A DNA stretch of 64,000 nucleotides from Helianthus annuus (Eukaryota; Streptophyta; Magnoliopsida; Asterales; Asteraceae): assembly GCF_002127325.2 (NCBI RefSeq), contig NC_035435.2, positions 125,388,934 through 125,452,933 of the forward strand, read 5' to 3'. Below, in pieces: positions 33,205 to 44,660 of this stretch. Position numbers and translations under genes: made by a program. Every line of letters starts with the position of its first letter. Positions within the stretch are counted from its first letter, which is position 1. Under the pieces are notes generated by a model. The model was not told the origin of the DNA. It did no database searches and was given only the letters and a program-made list of their open reading frames with translations.

Positions 33205-35641
33205 TGTCACACCCCAACCAATGCGGAAACATGGGATGAGACGAAGTGTGAAGATTGCTCGAGACATCATAACGCTAATAATTGTGACAAGTATTTAAAT
33301 AATCCGATTTCATTTCATAAGATGAATTGTCAACATTACAAGAAATTCAAATACAACAAGTTTAACAAAAATAACATGATAACATAACAAAATTGATACA
33401 ACATATTAAACCCTAACGTCTATATGTGTATCTAGGCATCAACGCTACTTCTTTTCTTAGCATCATCCTCATCAACCTGTAACATGTTTAAAATACAATT
33501 CAATGCAAAAGCAAAGGCGAGTATACAAGTTTGATACATACATAGTAAAAGATAAGTTTTAAACGATTCCTCATAGCAAGCATGTGATTCAAGATAAACG
33601 TTTAAACATGGCATGTGTCTAACATATCAAACCAAGGAAACGCAATATGCTCATGACATTACCGATGATAAAGGGCGGGTCGTTAATCCTATAGCGCTAC
33701 ATATGTCACGGTTTGGCTCGTACGAAGTTAATGATAAGTTCAACACATAAGTTTCACCCAAGTTTAAAGTATCAAGCCATCACGTATACAAGCATGTTCT
33801 AGGAATGTTCATGTGTTTAAGCAAAATGTTCATGTGTAAGTTTGTTGATAGGTAAACATGTTACACCCCAAAAGTGGTAAAAGTAAAAAGGGGAAATACG
33901 AGTATACTCACAAGGCTTGCATATGCTTTCCGATTATCCAATTGTTGACGAGTAGAGATTTAGAGTCCGAATGTATAAGGGTTAAAGTTCAAGTATGTTT
34001 AGAGTCGAGATTCGGTGTTTAAAAAAACATAAAAATAAGATATGAGAATAACATGGAAAATAATCATTTAGTACATATGATGCTTGTTCTTGACACTAGG
34101 AAACTCGAAGGAGTTTAGATGTTTTCATGGAACAAGGTTCCATTAGAATCGTGACAATTTATCATAGTCTAGGATGATGTAATCTAGACCCCAACATACG
34201 AACACTAGTTCATCATCAAAGATTCGATTATTCGAATAATATATTTAGGTTATATAATATATGTCCAATAGTTCAAGCATGAGGTAGAAGATTAAAATCT
34301 TCATTTTGGTACCTCTAAATGTCATAGAAATCATGTAGGAGGTAGGAAGATCAACTCTTCCATTTAGGCACCTCTATGTGTTCACCACTACACTTGATGT
34401 AAAAAAACAACCAAGGAGGGTCATTAACATACAATAAAGAATAAGAAATATACACACTAACTAAGAGAAATCATCAAATCATGTGAGGATTGTATGTTTG
34501 GACAACCCAAGTTGTTCCATAATCACTCATGTATCAAAGACAAAGTTTGACATGACTTGTGGGTTAAAAACCCTAAACAAAACACCAAGTTTATGAGGTT
34601 TAATCCTCTGATTTTTAAGTGTCTCAACCTTGTTTTTAAGCCTAACCAACCACTAAAGTGTTGTAAGAATTAGGACATAGGTTTGAGATGAGATAGACTC
34701 AAGTTTGGTAAGAAACAAGGATTTCATGAAAACAAAAACAATCAGTGGACTTTGGAGCCTTTTTGCTGGAGTTCCAGGGACTTATTTACTGTGAAAAACC
34801 CATGGAAACGTAGATAAGGTCAATACAAAGTAGTAGGAAAAAGAATCGAGTGAATCGGATAAGAATTGAGTGAGTTATGCTCATTTTCGTGAAGGGGTGT
34901 CAATCTGCTCGAACCCTTGCTTTCAGCTACGGTTTGGAGGATGTTTTGAGAGTTTTTAGTGTTGCAAAAGTGGTAGGGAGGCTGGTTATAAGTGGTATTT
35001 ATAGGGGGAAGAATTAGGGTTTCAATGGGTTGGGCTTTGTAAGTGTTTAGAAGGGGTTACACCTTGAAACTAGCCCACAAAACCCAACTATATGGGGCTG
35101 AATTTTGCTGAATTGGGGCTGCCATATTTCTTTATTTTTTTTATTTTTTTAAAACATTATAATGAGTAATTTTGTTAATTAAGTTGTATAATAATATGCA
35201 ACAATGTTTCCCCTAACTTGTAACAAGGTGAAATATGAAATAAAACATGATTTAACTAGGTAAAAAGTGTAATGTACAAGTATGTAACATGTTTGTAAGT
35301 GACAAGTATATGTCACATATTAGATGATTAACCGTTGTATAAATAAGCATTTTATTAGGGGTTTTTAGGTATCAACAATTTGAGGACAAGCATGGACATG
35401 CATCGTGAATAAGTATCGTATAAGTATGAATTACAAATAAGGATTCGATGTACAATGAATTCCAACGTATGAACATGTATGAATATGTAGATGGTGAATT
35501 TAAAGAAATACGAATTTTATTTATGATCCAGGTCTTGGATTTTACAACGAAAAGGAGACTACAATAATACAAGATTTCCAAAAATAGCATTACAAGGCGA
35601 GCTTTCTAATTATGGAAAGTATGAAAAAGCAGGGCGTTACA
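33205..35641 (-). repeat. Element G 5' LTR
   Basis: It is nearly identical to 27751-30146 but carries a 46-nt insertion at 34748-34793. On the minus strand a TATA box (CCTATAAATA) lies at 35005-34996. Confidence 0.93.
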
Positions 35642-35944
35642 CTTGGTTCCACCATCAAGGTTTTATTTTTTTAATTCACTTCTCCTTAAACATAATTTTG
35701 TGCCCGTTTTTTTTTTTGTCACCCGAGGCCTAAATTTTCTTAAGAGTACTCAGGGATGGTCTGGATGGCAAGATGGTGGAACGTATTCGAAAACATGGTG
35801 AAGAAACAATTTGCCTGTGGAAACGAAAGAGGGGACCAAGAGAGCAACAAGAGTTTTTAGGATTAGTGAATGCCAAGATTTAATTTATGCATACAACTAT
35901 CCATCTATTAACGACAGGTGGTTATGGGAGGGAGACGGGTCGAG

Positions 35945-36839
35945 TAGTGGCGGAACTAGAACATTAACTCAGGGGTATCCCAAATTTTTTTACCGTGCAA
36001 TCATACAATATTAAAAAAAAACAATAAATAAAGTAAAACAAATACCTAATAGATTTGACCTCTTTTTTTTCATAGCTTGAAATCGTTCTATCACATCGTC
36101 GTCTTTTACTTCAAGTAAAAAATCCTTGTCGACCGCACAAACCATAGCATTGTTCAAAAATTCCGGGCCGATTCGATTGCGTAAATCCGTTTTGACAATC
36201 TTAAATTTCGAAAAACGTCTTTCGACGGTTGCGGTTGCAACCGGTAAAAGCAAAGCTAGCTTAACTACCCGATAAACTGAAGGACAAGAACTATTTGTTC
36301 CCGTTTCAACCATAACACGCGCAAGATCACTTATTCCATTCAAGTTTTCAAAGTTATCATCATCGCTAATTATTGTGTGGCGAAATGACTCAATATCGCT
36401 CAAAAGAGTCCCTATTTCTTGTGTAGTAAAATCATCCGTGTACATCTTAGCAAGTCAGCAAGCAATCCCTTGTTCGTGTGGAGTCCGGACGTCGACAACA
36501 GCAAGCAGAACTTTTGTCGACCTTTGATATCCCCTAAATCGTTCAATCTAATGTGTCTGCTGCCCATTCAATCTAATGTATTACTATTGGACTATTATTT
36601 GGTTATTTGAGTTAATCTAATGTGCTATTATTTAGTTATTTGGGCTTATTATTTGGGTTTGTATCATCAACACCAACTGGGATTATTATTGGTTTGTAAA
36701 ATATTTTTTGAGGGGTGTCCTCGTAGTTGTTTAGTGGTGTCCTTAATATAAAAATCGAAAAAATAAAAAAAATACACTACTGAAAAAAAGTTGAGCCGTA
36801 GCCTGTGCTACGCCTGGACCTTCTTTAGGTCCGCCCCTG
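35945..36839 (-). mobile_element. hAT element (895 bp), internally deleted
   Basis: The ends are tagtggcggaac (left) and, reverse-complemented, caggggcggacc (right), of the usual hAT form. The flanks gggtcgag (35937-35944 and 36840-36847) form a perfect 8-bp duplication. Only the last part of a transposase remains, so it needs another hAT for movement. Confidence 0.88.
36011..36445 (-). pseudogene. hAT transposase C-terminal fragment (dimerisation domain)
   Basis: This 144-codon frame contains the hAT C-terminal dimerisation motif (LALLLPVATATVERRFS, then LRNRIGPEFLNNAMVCAVD), close to TTF-type zinc finger/hAT proteins. The catalytic core and N-terminal zinc finger are missing, probably removed by the deletion that made the 0.9-kb element. 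The final residues run into AT-rich element sequence near the left terminal repeat. The first Met is arbitrary, because the frame is only a fragment. Confidence 0.8.
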
Positions 36840-36970
36840 GGGTCGAGTAGATTTACGGTTCATTCAGTGAGACTTATAATAGAAAATATGATGTCTAAAC
36901 AAGAGAGCTATGCCCATGCTTGGCTAAAATCGTTACCACTGAAGATCGATTTTTTCGGTTGGAGAGCAGC

Positions 36971-36975
36971 AATTG
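36971..36975. repeat. Target-site duplication of element H (left copy)
   Basis: aattg is repeated at 46114-46118 after the other LTR. Confidence 0.92.
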
Positions 36976-38429
36976 TGTCACGGCCCCCGGCCCGGTTTGA
37001 CCCGTTCCAGGAGCCGCGGGACAGAAATCCTGCGTTACTTTGTTTATTGTGAGTTTAGCAGCGGAAATTTTATTTACAGGATCGTTTAAGCTAAAAACTT
37101 TTCCCGATTATTTTATTTCACAATTCGGGATAAAACCCTGATAATTTACAATAGTAAGATTTTCTGGATAAAACACATTTCTTTATTTTATACTGAACCA
37201 CTATCTTAAGCTTGAAATGCTTCCCCTGCATTTTTCCTGAATTACAGCAGATCACCTGAAACATGTTTGGAAAAGATTTTATCAGCGGGGAAATACTGAG
37301 TGAATTATTCTAGTTGCTGAAAATGACACATCTGTTATAATTCATAGTGTTAAGATCTTTTACAATGTTTCTGATATCAACCAACTACCCACAGTACTTT
37401 ACCACTCGACCCATTGGCCCACCTGTCCAATGGTGTCTGTGATTATGGTCATATCACCCAATGGCTGCCCCAATGGTGACGATTATCAAGTAAAGTGCAC
37501 AATACCCCACATACCGGCTGTAACTTGGTGATTACATAAACTTAATCACTGTAATTTATAATTCTGGAAATAATTTGGAGTATTGTAAAACAGTTGATAA
37601 AAAGAGAATAACTCACATTGCAGATTTAGTACTGATAGAATATGATTTTAGCCCTGTTAACCTAATTTCAATAATAATGCACACAAAACAGGGTTAGTGA
37701 TCAATACAACAGTCACGATATCTCACGAGATCAAATTCTCACAATGAACGACAAAGTGCGATACTTAAACTCATTTATCGAATTAACGACAAACGACAAA
37801 GTATAATACTTAAACTCATTCATCGAATTAACGATAAACGACAAAGTATGACCCAAGGTGGGCGGCACTTAAACATTCTTTGGATATATTGATCTCGGAA
37901 ACTGAATCGTAATAACGATCGAGTAATTACCCTGTTCCGCGGCAGCACTTCGTGATCGTGTGTGTTTAATTTGTGATATAACAGCCTAACATCGATGTAC
38001 AGAACGAATTCGATCGACGTTTTAACACCAACAGTCGAATGCCAAGGTCGGCTATTTATAGCCCAAATTTCATGTTGCTTACGGACCGTATGACCTAACC
38101 CTTATGGTCCGTAAGGAAAGCTGGTAGGCTTACGGTCCGTAAGGACTAACCCTTACAGTCCGTAAAGGTGCGGCCTAGCTTGTAGATTAGCCTAGTTAGT
38201 GGCATAGACTTGGTGAATCAACAACATTCGAAATTCAGTATATACAACGCATAACTGAAGATAATTATCGAATAGGGTTTAACCCCCCTGAGTTTTAGGG
38301 GCCCTGATCCTGATTCCGATTATTCCGGAAATTTTAGGGTTAGTGCGGAATTACTTGGGTGTCTCAATTAAGGTTTCCTTATTGACTAATTATTATTCTA
38401 ATTACTAATTTTTAATGATAGTTGTTACA
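36976..38429 (-). repeat. Element H 3' LTR
   Basis: It runs from tgtcacggccccc to agttgttaca. Two of the four palindromes seen in the other LTR are each altered by one base here (near 38104 and 38157), both at CpG sites. Confidence 0.95.
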
Positions 38430-38466
38430 TCCTCCCCACCTTAGGAAAAATCTTGTCCTCGAGATT
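38430..38466 (-). promoter_or_regulatory. Element H polypurine tract and imperfect stem-loop
   Basis: Minus-strand AAGGTGGGGAGGA (38442-38430) abuts the LTR. Before it, AATCTCG-AGGA-CAAGATT (38466-38449) is the stem-loop with one mismatch. Confidence 0.75.
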
Positions 38467-40513
38467 CATTGAAACAGATGAGGGTACTTGCGCTTCATTT
38501 CTGATTCCAGTTCCCAATTATATTCCGGTCCTCTCTTTGAATTCCATCTGACTTTTACCAGTACTAGTCGCTTGTGTTTGAGAAACTTGATCTTTCGGTC
38601 TTCTATTTGTAAAGGTTTTTCTATGAATTTCAGTTTTTCATTTACCTCTATGTCTTGAAGAGGTACTACTAGAGATTCGTCTGATAGACATTTCTTAAGA
38701 TTGGATACATGAAATACATCATGTACTCCAGCTAGTGCCTCTGGTAATTGTAAACGATAAGCGACTGGTCTGATTCGTTGAATCACTGGAAATGGTCCAA
38801 CATATCTGGGACTCAGTTTTCCTTTCTTACCGAATCTTACAACTCCCTTCCAAGGAGATACTTTCAGCAGTACTTTGTCTCCTATTTGGAATTCAAGTGG
38901 TTTGCGACGATTGTCTGCATAGCTCTTTTGGCGATCTCTGGCTGTTTTCAATCGTTCCTTGATTCGAGTTATCTTATCTGTGGTTTCTTGCACAATTTCC
39001 GGACCTGATAATTGACTTTCTCCTATTTCTGCCCAACATACAGGTGTTCTGCACTTGCGTCCATATAGTGCCTCGAATGGAGCGGCTTCAATACTTGAAT
39101 GATAACTATTGTTATTGGAGAATTCAATTAATGGTAAATGGTTATCCTAATTACCCCCAAAATCAATTACACATGCTCGGAGCATGTCTTCTAAAGTTTG
39201 GATCGTCCTTTCACTTTGTCCATCGGTCTGTGGATGATATGCAGTACTTAGATTAAGTCGGGTTCCCATTGATTCTTGGAAACTTGTCCAGAAACGGGAA
39301 GTGAAACGACTATCTCTATCCGATACAATGGAGAGCGGGACTCCATGTAAGGATACTATCTCATCTACATACAATTTGGCTAACCTTTCCATACTAAAGG
39401 TTTCCTTTATTGGTAGAAAATGAGCTGATTTGGTCAATCGATCCACGATTACCCAAATGGCATCATTACCTTTTCGAGTCTTGGGTAACTTAATAACAAA
39501 GTCCATTGTTATAAGTTCCCATTTCCATACAGGCATTTCTAACTGTTGTAGTAAACCTGAGGGTTTCTGGTGTTCGGCTTTAACTTGTGAACATGTTAAA
39601 CACTTAGATACATATTCGGCTATATCCTTTTTCATTCCTATCCACCAGAAATTCTTTCTTAAATCTTGATACATCTTATTGTTTCCTGGGTGTATGGTAT
39701 ACCTAGATTTATGAGCTTCCTCTAAAATCTTTGATCTTAAATTTCCCTATTTAGGTATACCCAAATTCTGTTTTTATGGAATTTCCAAATTCCATCATTT
39801 CCTTGTTCCAATTCTTTTAGGTAACCTTTCATTCCTTCGGCATCATCCTTGATTGCTGGTTTCTGGATTTCCTTCACTTGTTCCATTAAATCTATTTGTA
39901 GATTTATTCTAAGGGCATGGACTCGCCTTTGCTTTTCATGATACTTACGACTTAAAGCATCTGCTACTACGTTTGCCTTTCCTTCGTGATATTGAATATT
40001 ACAGTCGTAATCACTTAAAATCTCCATCCATCTTCTTTGCCTCATGTTTAATTCTTTTTGCCCAAATATATATCTTAAACTTTTATGATCTGTATAAATA
40101 GTAAATTTACTTCCATATAGATAATGTCTCCAAATTTTAAGGGCAAAAACTATGGCTCCTAGTTCTAAATCATGAGTTGTATAGTTTTCTTCGTGCTTTT
40201 TCAATTGTCTGGAGGCATACGCAATTACCTTCTTGCGTTGCATTAACACACATCCGTATCCTAGTTTTGAAGCATCGCAATATACTTCAAAATCTTCTGT
40301 TCCTTCTGGTAGAACTAAGATTGGCGCATTGGTTAATTTCTGTTTTAAAGTTCTAAAGGCTTCTTCTTGTTTTGGTCCCCATTCAAACTTAGTGGCTTTA
40401 CAGGTTAGCTTAGTTAATGGTACAACTATCTTGGAAAAATCCTTAATAAACCGTCTATAATAACCAGCTAAACCTATAAAACTTCTAATTTCCATTGCAG
40501 TTTGCGGAACCTT
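38466..40513 (-). pseudogene. pol: Element H RNase H-integrase-chromodomain, broken
   Basis: This part of pol follows a TAG at 40514. From 40495 to 39737 it carries the RT thumb and RNase H ([26 protein letters not shown]). Near 39737-39750 a two-base gain and a stop break the frame. The integrase runs from 39674 to 39147 ([35 protein letters not shown]) and stops at a TAG that replaces a Trp. The GPF and chromodomain-like parts ([30 protein letters not shown]) lie in 38993-38466. The motifs themselves are well kept, so decay is recent. Confidence 0.88.
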
Positions 40514-42973
40514 CTAGTTGGTAATTGCTTCTATCTTAGCAGGATCTACGTGAATACCTTCGTGATTCACCATGTGTCCTAAGAATTGCACTTCTTGTAG
40601 CCAAAATTCACACTTCGAGAATTTAGCGTACAACTTTTCTTTTCTTAACAAAGTTAAGAGTGCATGCAAGTGCTGACAATGCTCGACTTGACTTTTGGAA
40701 TAAATGAGTATATCGTCAATGAACACGATCACAAATTTATCCAAATATGGTTTACAAATCCTGTTCATCATGTCCATGAATGCAGCTGGGGCATTTGTTA
40801 GTCCAAAGGGCATGACTGTAAATTCATAATGACCATACCTAGTTCTAAAAGCAGTTTTAGGTATGTCTCCCTCTTGAACCTTTAATTGATGATATCCGGA
40901 GCGCAAGTCTATCTTAGAAAAATATTTAGCGCCTTGTAATTGATCAAAGAGATCATCAATCCTAGGTAATGGGTATCCATTCTTAATTGTAACCTTATTC
41001 AATTCTCTATAATCAATACACATTCTCATTGATCCATCTTTCTTTTTCACAAACAACACTGGTGCACCCCAAGGGGATGAACTAGGTTGTATAAATCCTT
41101 TGCTTAGTAATTCATCTAATTGCTTCTTTAATTCTAGCATTTCGGTAGGAGCTAATCGATAAGGTGCCTTGGCTATCGGTATAGTTCCTGGAATTAGATG
41201 AATCCTAAATTCTACCTCTCTATCTGGTGGTAACCCAGGTAAATCTTCTGGAAAAACATCTGGGTATTCTGAGACTACAGGAATTTCCTTAAGTTCTTTT
41301 CCTTTAGTACAAATGATTACTGAAATCATATATACTATTCCTTGTTTCCATTCATAATTAGCAACTTTCATTACTGATATGAACTTCAGTGGCCTCCGAG
41401 GTTTATCTCCTGCAATCTTAATTACCTCTCCCGTAGGTGCTTGAATTTCTATAGAGTTCTTATCACAAATGATTTGAGCATGGTTGGCTATTAACCAATC
41501 CATTCCTAAGACAACATCAAACTCGGCTAGTTTCATAGGTAATAAGTTTGCAACAAATTTATGACCTGAGAGTTCTATTTCTACTTTTTGCAAAACCTGA
41601 TTAATTTCTACTAAATTCCCATCTGCAGTTTCGACTGTAAAAATCTGCCTAACGGTAGTCAACGGTAACTTAAGAGCTTGACAGAATGAAGTATTTATAA
41701 AACTTTGGTTTGCACCAGAGTCAAATAATACTTTTGCATAAACGTTGTGAACTAAAAACGTACCGGCTATCACATCCGGAATGAGCTCTGCTTCTTGAGT
41801 GGTTAGCTGGAAAGCTCTGGCATTTTTCTTAACAGTTCCTTCAACTGGTTTGCCCTTGTTATCGGTGATTTTGTTCAGTTTGGGGCATTCGGTTTTGTAA
41901 TGTCCTGTTTCCCCACAGTGAAAACAGATTACAGTTTTCTTCTTACAGTTTTCTTCACTATGGCCTACAGATTTGCAGAAATTACAAATTGCATTGCATT
42001 TTCCAAAATGTTTCCTTCTGCAATTTCTGCAAAATGGCGGGGTTGAAGATTGTCTTGCTCCTTTCTTCTTGAAATTACTACTATTACCCACCCTAAATCC
42101 CTGGGTAATCTTTTGAGCCAATTCTTTCTTCCTATCTTCATCTCTTGTGCGTATTAGTTCGTCGGTTAGGGTGTTAGCTAATTCTACTGCATCGTCAATA
42201 GTATGAGGTCTCGCAGCCTTAACGATATTGCGAATTTCGCTAATTAATCCCCAAATATATCGGGAAATGAGTACCGGTTCTGGCGAAGCCAGATTGGGTA
42301 CCACTCTCGCATATTCGAAGAATGTCGAAGTATAACCACGACAATCTACCCCTGTCATTCGATGATTTAGGAACTTATTTGCCATCTGTTCCTTCTCATA
42401 CTCAGGACAGAATTTTCTTTCGACAAGATTCTTAAATTCTTCCCAAGTCATAGCATAAGCCACCCGTCTTCCTTTTGCTTGCAGTACTGTGTTCCACCAT
42501 TCTAGTGCTCCTTCTTTAAACAAATTTGAGGCATACATGACTTGATCTTCTTCAGCACATTTACTTATTGCAATCACTGCTTCGGTTTTTTCTAACCATC
42601 GCAGTGTTGCAGTTGCTCCTTCGTTGCCTGCAAATTCAGCGGGTTTACAAGCAAGGAATTCTTTGAAAGTGCAACCAGGTGTTGCAGCCTTTCGTTTCTT
42701 AGGGCGCGGCGTGTGCTGAGATTCATTATCATGATTAATATGATCATTGCCCCCGTTTATACTATTACTGAAATTATCCTCAATAGTATGTCTACTAGGA
42801 ATGATATGTTGCGGCTCGTTTGGACTTTTTATAGCAGCAACGAATATTGGAATTGCGTTGGCTATTCCTTGAGCAACAATATTTTCAATATCTTGTTTGG
42901 TCATATATTGATCTTCTGGGTGATGCTCTGACTGATTAACTTCATTTACTGGTTCGTTATCATTATTTGCCAT
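40514..42973 (-). CDS. gag-pol: Element H Gag-protease-RT polyprotein, truncated by a stop
   Basis: This 819-codon open frame starts at the first Met ([16 protein letters not shown]) after upstream stops. The gag domain covers about residues 95-275. Zinc knuckles lie at 315-326, 330-343 and 350-363. The protease has an intact FDSGANQSF (DSGA 418-421). The RT palm has [23 protein letters not shown] and FIDDILIYS (751-759). The frame ends at a TAG that replaces the Trp after the RT connection (relatives have a Trp there). Gag and protease could still be made from this copy. Confidence 0.88.
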   Translation of the reverse strand: MANNDNEPVNEVNQSEHHPEDQYMTKQDIENIVAQGIANAIPIFVAAIKSPNEPQHIIPSRHTIEDNFSNSINGGNDHINHDNESQHTPRPKKRKAATPGCTFKEFLACKPAEFAGNEGATATLRWLEKTEAVIAISKCAEEDQVMYASNLFKEGALEWWNTVLQAKGRRVAYAMTWEEFKNLVERKFCPEYEKEQMANKFLNHRMTGVDCRGYTSTFFEYARVVPNLASPEPVLISRYIWGLISEIRNIVKAARPHTIDDAVELANTLTDELIRTRDEDRKKELAQKITQGFRVGNSSNFKKKGARQSSTPPFCRNCRRKHFGKCNAICNFCKSVGHSEENCKKKTVICFHCGETGHYKTECPKLNKITDNKGKPVEGTVKKNARAFQLTTQEAELIPDVIAGTFLVHNVYAKVLFDSGANQSFINTSFCQALKLPLTTVRQIFTVETADGNLVEINQVLQKVEIELSGHKFVANLLPMKLAEFDVVLGMDWLIANHAQIICDKNSIEIQAPTGEVIKIAGDKPRRPLKFISVMKVANYEWKQGIVYMISVIICTKGKELKEIPVVSEYPDVFPEDLPGLPPDREVEFRIHLIPGTIPIAKAPYRLAPTEMLELKKQLDELLSKGFIQPSSSPWGAPVLFVKKKDGSMRMCIDYRELNKVTIKNGYPLPRIDDLFDQLQGAKYFSKIDLRSGYHQLKVQEGDIPKTAFRTRYGHYEFTVMPFGLTNAPAAFMDMMNRICKPYLDKFVIVFIDDILIYSKSQVEHCQHLHALLTLLRKEKLYAKFSKCEFWLQEVQFLGHMVNHEGIHVDPAKIEAITN

Positions 42974-43217
42974 CTGATAATAATTTATTATGAGTAATTA
43001 GTAATTAGCAATTTATACAAATAATCAGACAATTCATAACACATAAAGTCAAAACTTATCGATTTCTCGATTCCATTTTATATCAGTATAGTATGCATCA
43101 ATACACACCGATATTTTACAACGTTTTATTCGTTATGTTACAACTGGTTTCACTATTTACTTTTACTATTACACAACGATAGTTTTATCATCTTCTTATC
43201 TCTCGTTACTTGATATC

Positions 43218-44052
43218 CTAAAAACGAAGTTCCCTTTCATCATACTTCCAGGCAATCTGTCCCCCTATCTCCCTAATTCTATTCCCTGCATCCATCAATT
43301 CTTCACCGAAATGGCGAAGTTCAGCCAGATTCTCATTGCTCATTGGTGGATTAGGTAGGGGTTCTGGATCGAATTGTGGAAGAAAGGAATAAGGGTCGTT
43401 GACAATATTTTGGAATTGCCAATCATTTGTCCACCATTCCTCCATTTCTACAGGTTGGAAGTGTACTATTGGATCTGGGATTGCTGGTCCAGAGTTCATA
43501 GGAAGTGGATTTTCAATAGGATAGGTAAAAATATTTGTACTGACAGGCTGAAAAGTATCACAGTGTGCCAATAGAATATCTATCTGCTCCTGAAAAGTTA
43601 GCCTTTGGTTTTGGTTGGAACTCTCCCCAATTTCTACCTGAGTTGGTCTAGAATCTTGCCCTATTTCTGTTTCTATTTCTTGAGAATATTCCTCAAACTG
43701 TTTCTCCATTTGCCTAAACTCTTTATTGGCTTCAGTTTCCCTTTCTTGCTGATTAGGGTTTTCCTGGATTATAATTGCCTTTCCTTTTCCTAAAGGGTCG
43801 TTAATTCTAGGAGGTTTTGTAACTGGCTTTTTCCTACGTATACGGCTTCCCCACACATAATTTTTCTTTCTTTTTCTTTCTTTTTTGTTTGGTCAATGGT
43901 GGAGTAGGAAATTTTACAGGTTGGTCCACATCAGCAAAATATCCAGTAAATTCATGAGACACTTCTATATTCACCGGGTAAAGATTGAGGTTCTGAAAAG
44001 CTTCAGATATCTCGTTCATGCTGTGTAGCATATATGCAAAATGCACAAACAT
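43218..44052 (-). pseudogene. Upstream ORF of element H between leader and gag, function unknown
   Basis: Two overlapping frames, 44052-43834 and 43856-43218, probably form one gene with a frameshift in an A/G-rich run near 43850. The first part starts MNEISEAFQNLNLYPV if the second Met is used. The second part is acidic and Gln/Glu-rich, with a Pro-rich middle (FLPQFDPEPLPNPP) and a charged C-terminal helix. I recognise no domain. It is in the sense orientation, upstream of gag, which most Tekay elements do not have. Confidence 0.45.
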
Positions 44053-44207
44053 ATTAAGTTAAAACTTTGGAACAAAGTTTAACAAATAAACATGGAAGTT
44101 TTATTGCACACTATTTGTACAAAATACAGGAAAACACATTCAGATTTATTTTACTAAATTTTATTTATTTACTTATTGGGAAGTGCTGTTTGCTAGATGT
44201 AGGGCAT

Positions 44208-44531
44208 CTAAAGATTTACATGTTCTGCCACACTGGCTAACATATACAAATTTGCCCATTTTTCATCGAGTTTATCTTCCCAAGGTGATTTCTTAATTAA
44301 CTCCTGGGTTTCCTTTTTAATCTTCTTTTCTCTGATTTGCTCCTTACTTTTCTTAATAATCATATTCCTTTTTCTAGGAGAAAGTGGATATTCATAATTC
44401 GCTTTTTGCACAAATATTCCTTCTTCAGGAATTGTAGGGAGCTTTGAAAATTTAGTTTTAGACGAACTTCCTACTTCGTAGACTGACCTATCTAGTTTAA
44501 GATAGATATCTTTTAATTTTTGCTTACCCAT
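44208..44531 (-). CDS. Small Lys-rich upstream ORF of element H (107 aa)
   Basis: The frame starts MGKQKLKDIYLKLDRS just after the PBS-proximal leader. It has a strongly basic stretch (SPRKRNMIIKKSKEQIREKKIKKE) and no recognised domain. A possible donor (GTAAAT) lies at its end, so it might be a first exon joined to 44052-43218, but I could not find a splice that keeps the frame. It could be chance. Confidence 0.35.
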   Translation of the reverse strand: MGKQKLKDIYLKLDRSVYEVGSSSKTKFSKLPTIPEEGIFVQKANYEYPLSPRKRNMIIKKSKEQIREKKIKKETQELIKKSPWEDKLDEKWANLYMLASVAEHVNL

Positions 44532-44637
44532 ACTGTAATTAACAAATAATCAGTTTAAAAGCACATAAACACATAATCACGTAATAGTAATCAGGAAAAA
44601 TTAAGTATCTTTTAAATACTTAATTAGCTTAACTTAG

Positions 44638-44651
44638 TGGCTCTGATACCA
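44638..44651 (-). promoter_or_regulatory. Element H primer binding site (tRNA-iMet)
   Basis: Minus-strand TGGTATCAGAGCCA, 9 nt from the 5' LTR end. Confidence 0.92.
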
Positions 44652-44660
44652 CCTTGTTTC

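Larger units (their letters stand above)
27751..35641 (-). mobile_element. Element G: complete non-coding LTR retrotransposon (LARD type)
   Basis: LTRs of 2396 and 2437 bp enclose 3.06 kb with a PBS at one end and a polypurine tract at the other, but no gag or pol similarity in any frame. The flanking duplication cttgg (27746-27750 and 35642-35646) is perfect. By eye the LTRs differ by about ten substitutions, a few 1-3-nt indels and one 46-nt insertion, so it moved recently. It must use proteins of another element. The PBS, stem-loop and LTR ends resemble those of the Tekay elements here. Confidence 0.93.
35750..36975 (+). pseudogene. L1-type LINE ORF2 fragment, left part (zinc-binding region of RT)
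   Basis: Coding similarity appears as RWLWEGDG before 35937 and continues at 36848 as FTVHSVRL and SLPLKIDFFGWRA. This is the C-terminal zinc-binding region found after plant L1-type reverse transcriptases. The frame is continuous across the hAT insertion once one target copy is discounted. Upstream of about 35880 it is degenerate, with a stop near 35880. The catalytic RT and endonuclease domains are absent, which is typical of 5'-truncated or decayed LINEs. Confidence 0.7.

Noticed and set aside
37741..37860. CRISPR-like repeats (cgacaaagt...cttaaactcatt units)
   Set aside because: There are only two or three imperfect units inside an LTR of a plant retroelement, without equal spacers or cas genes.
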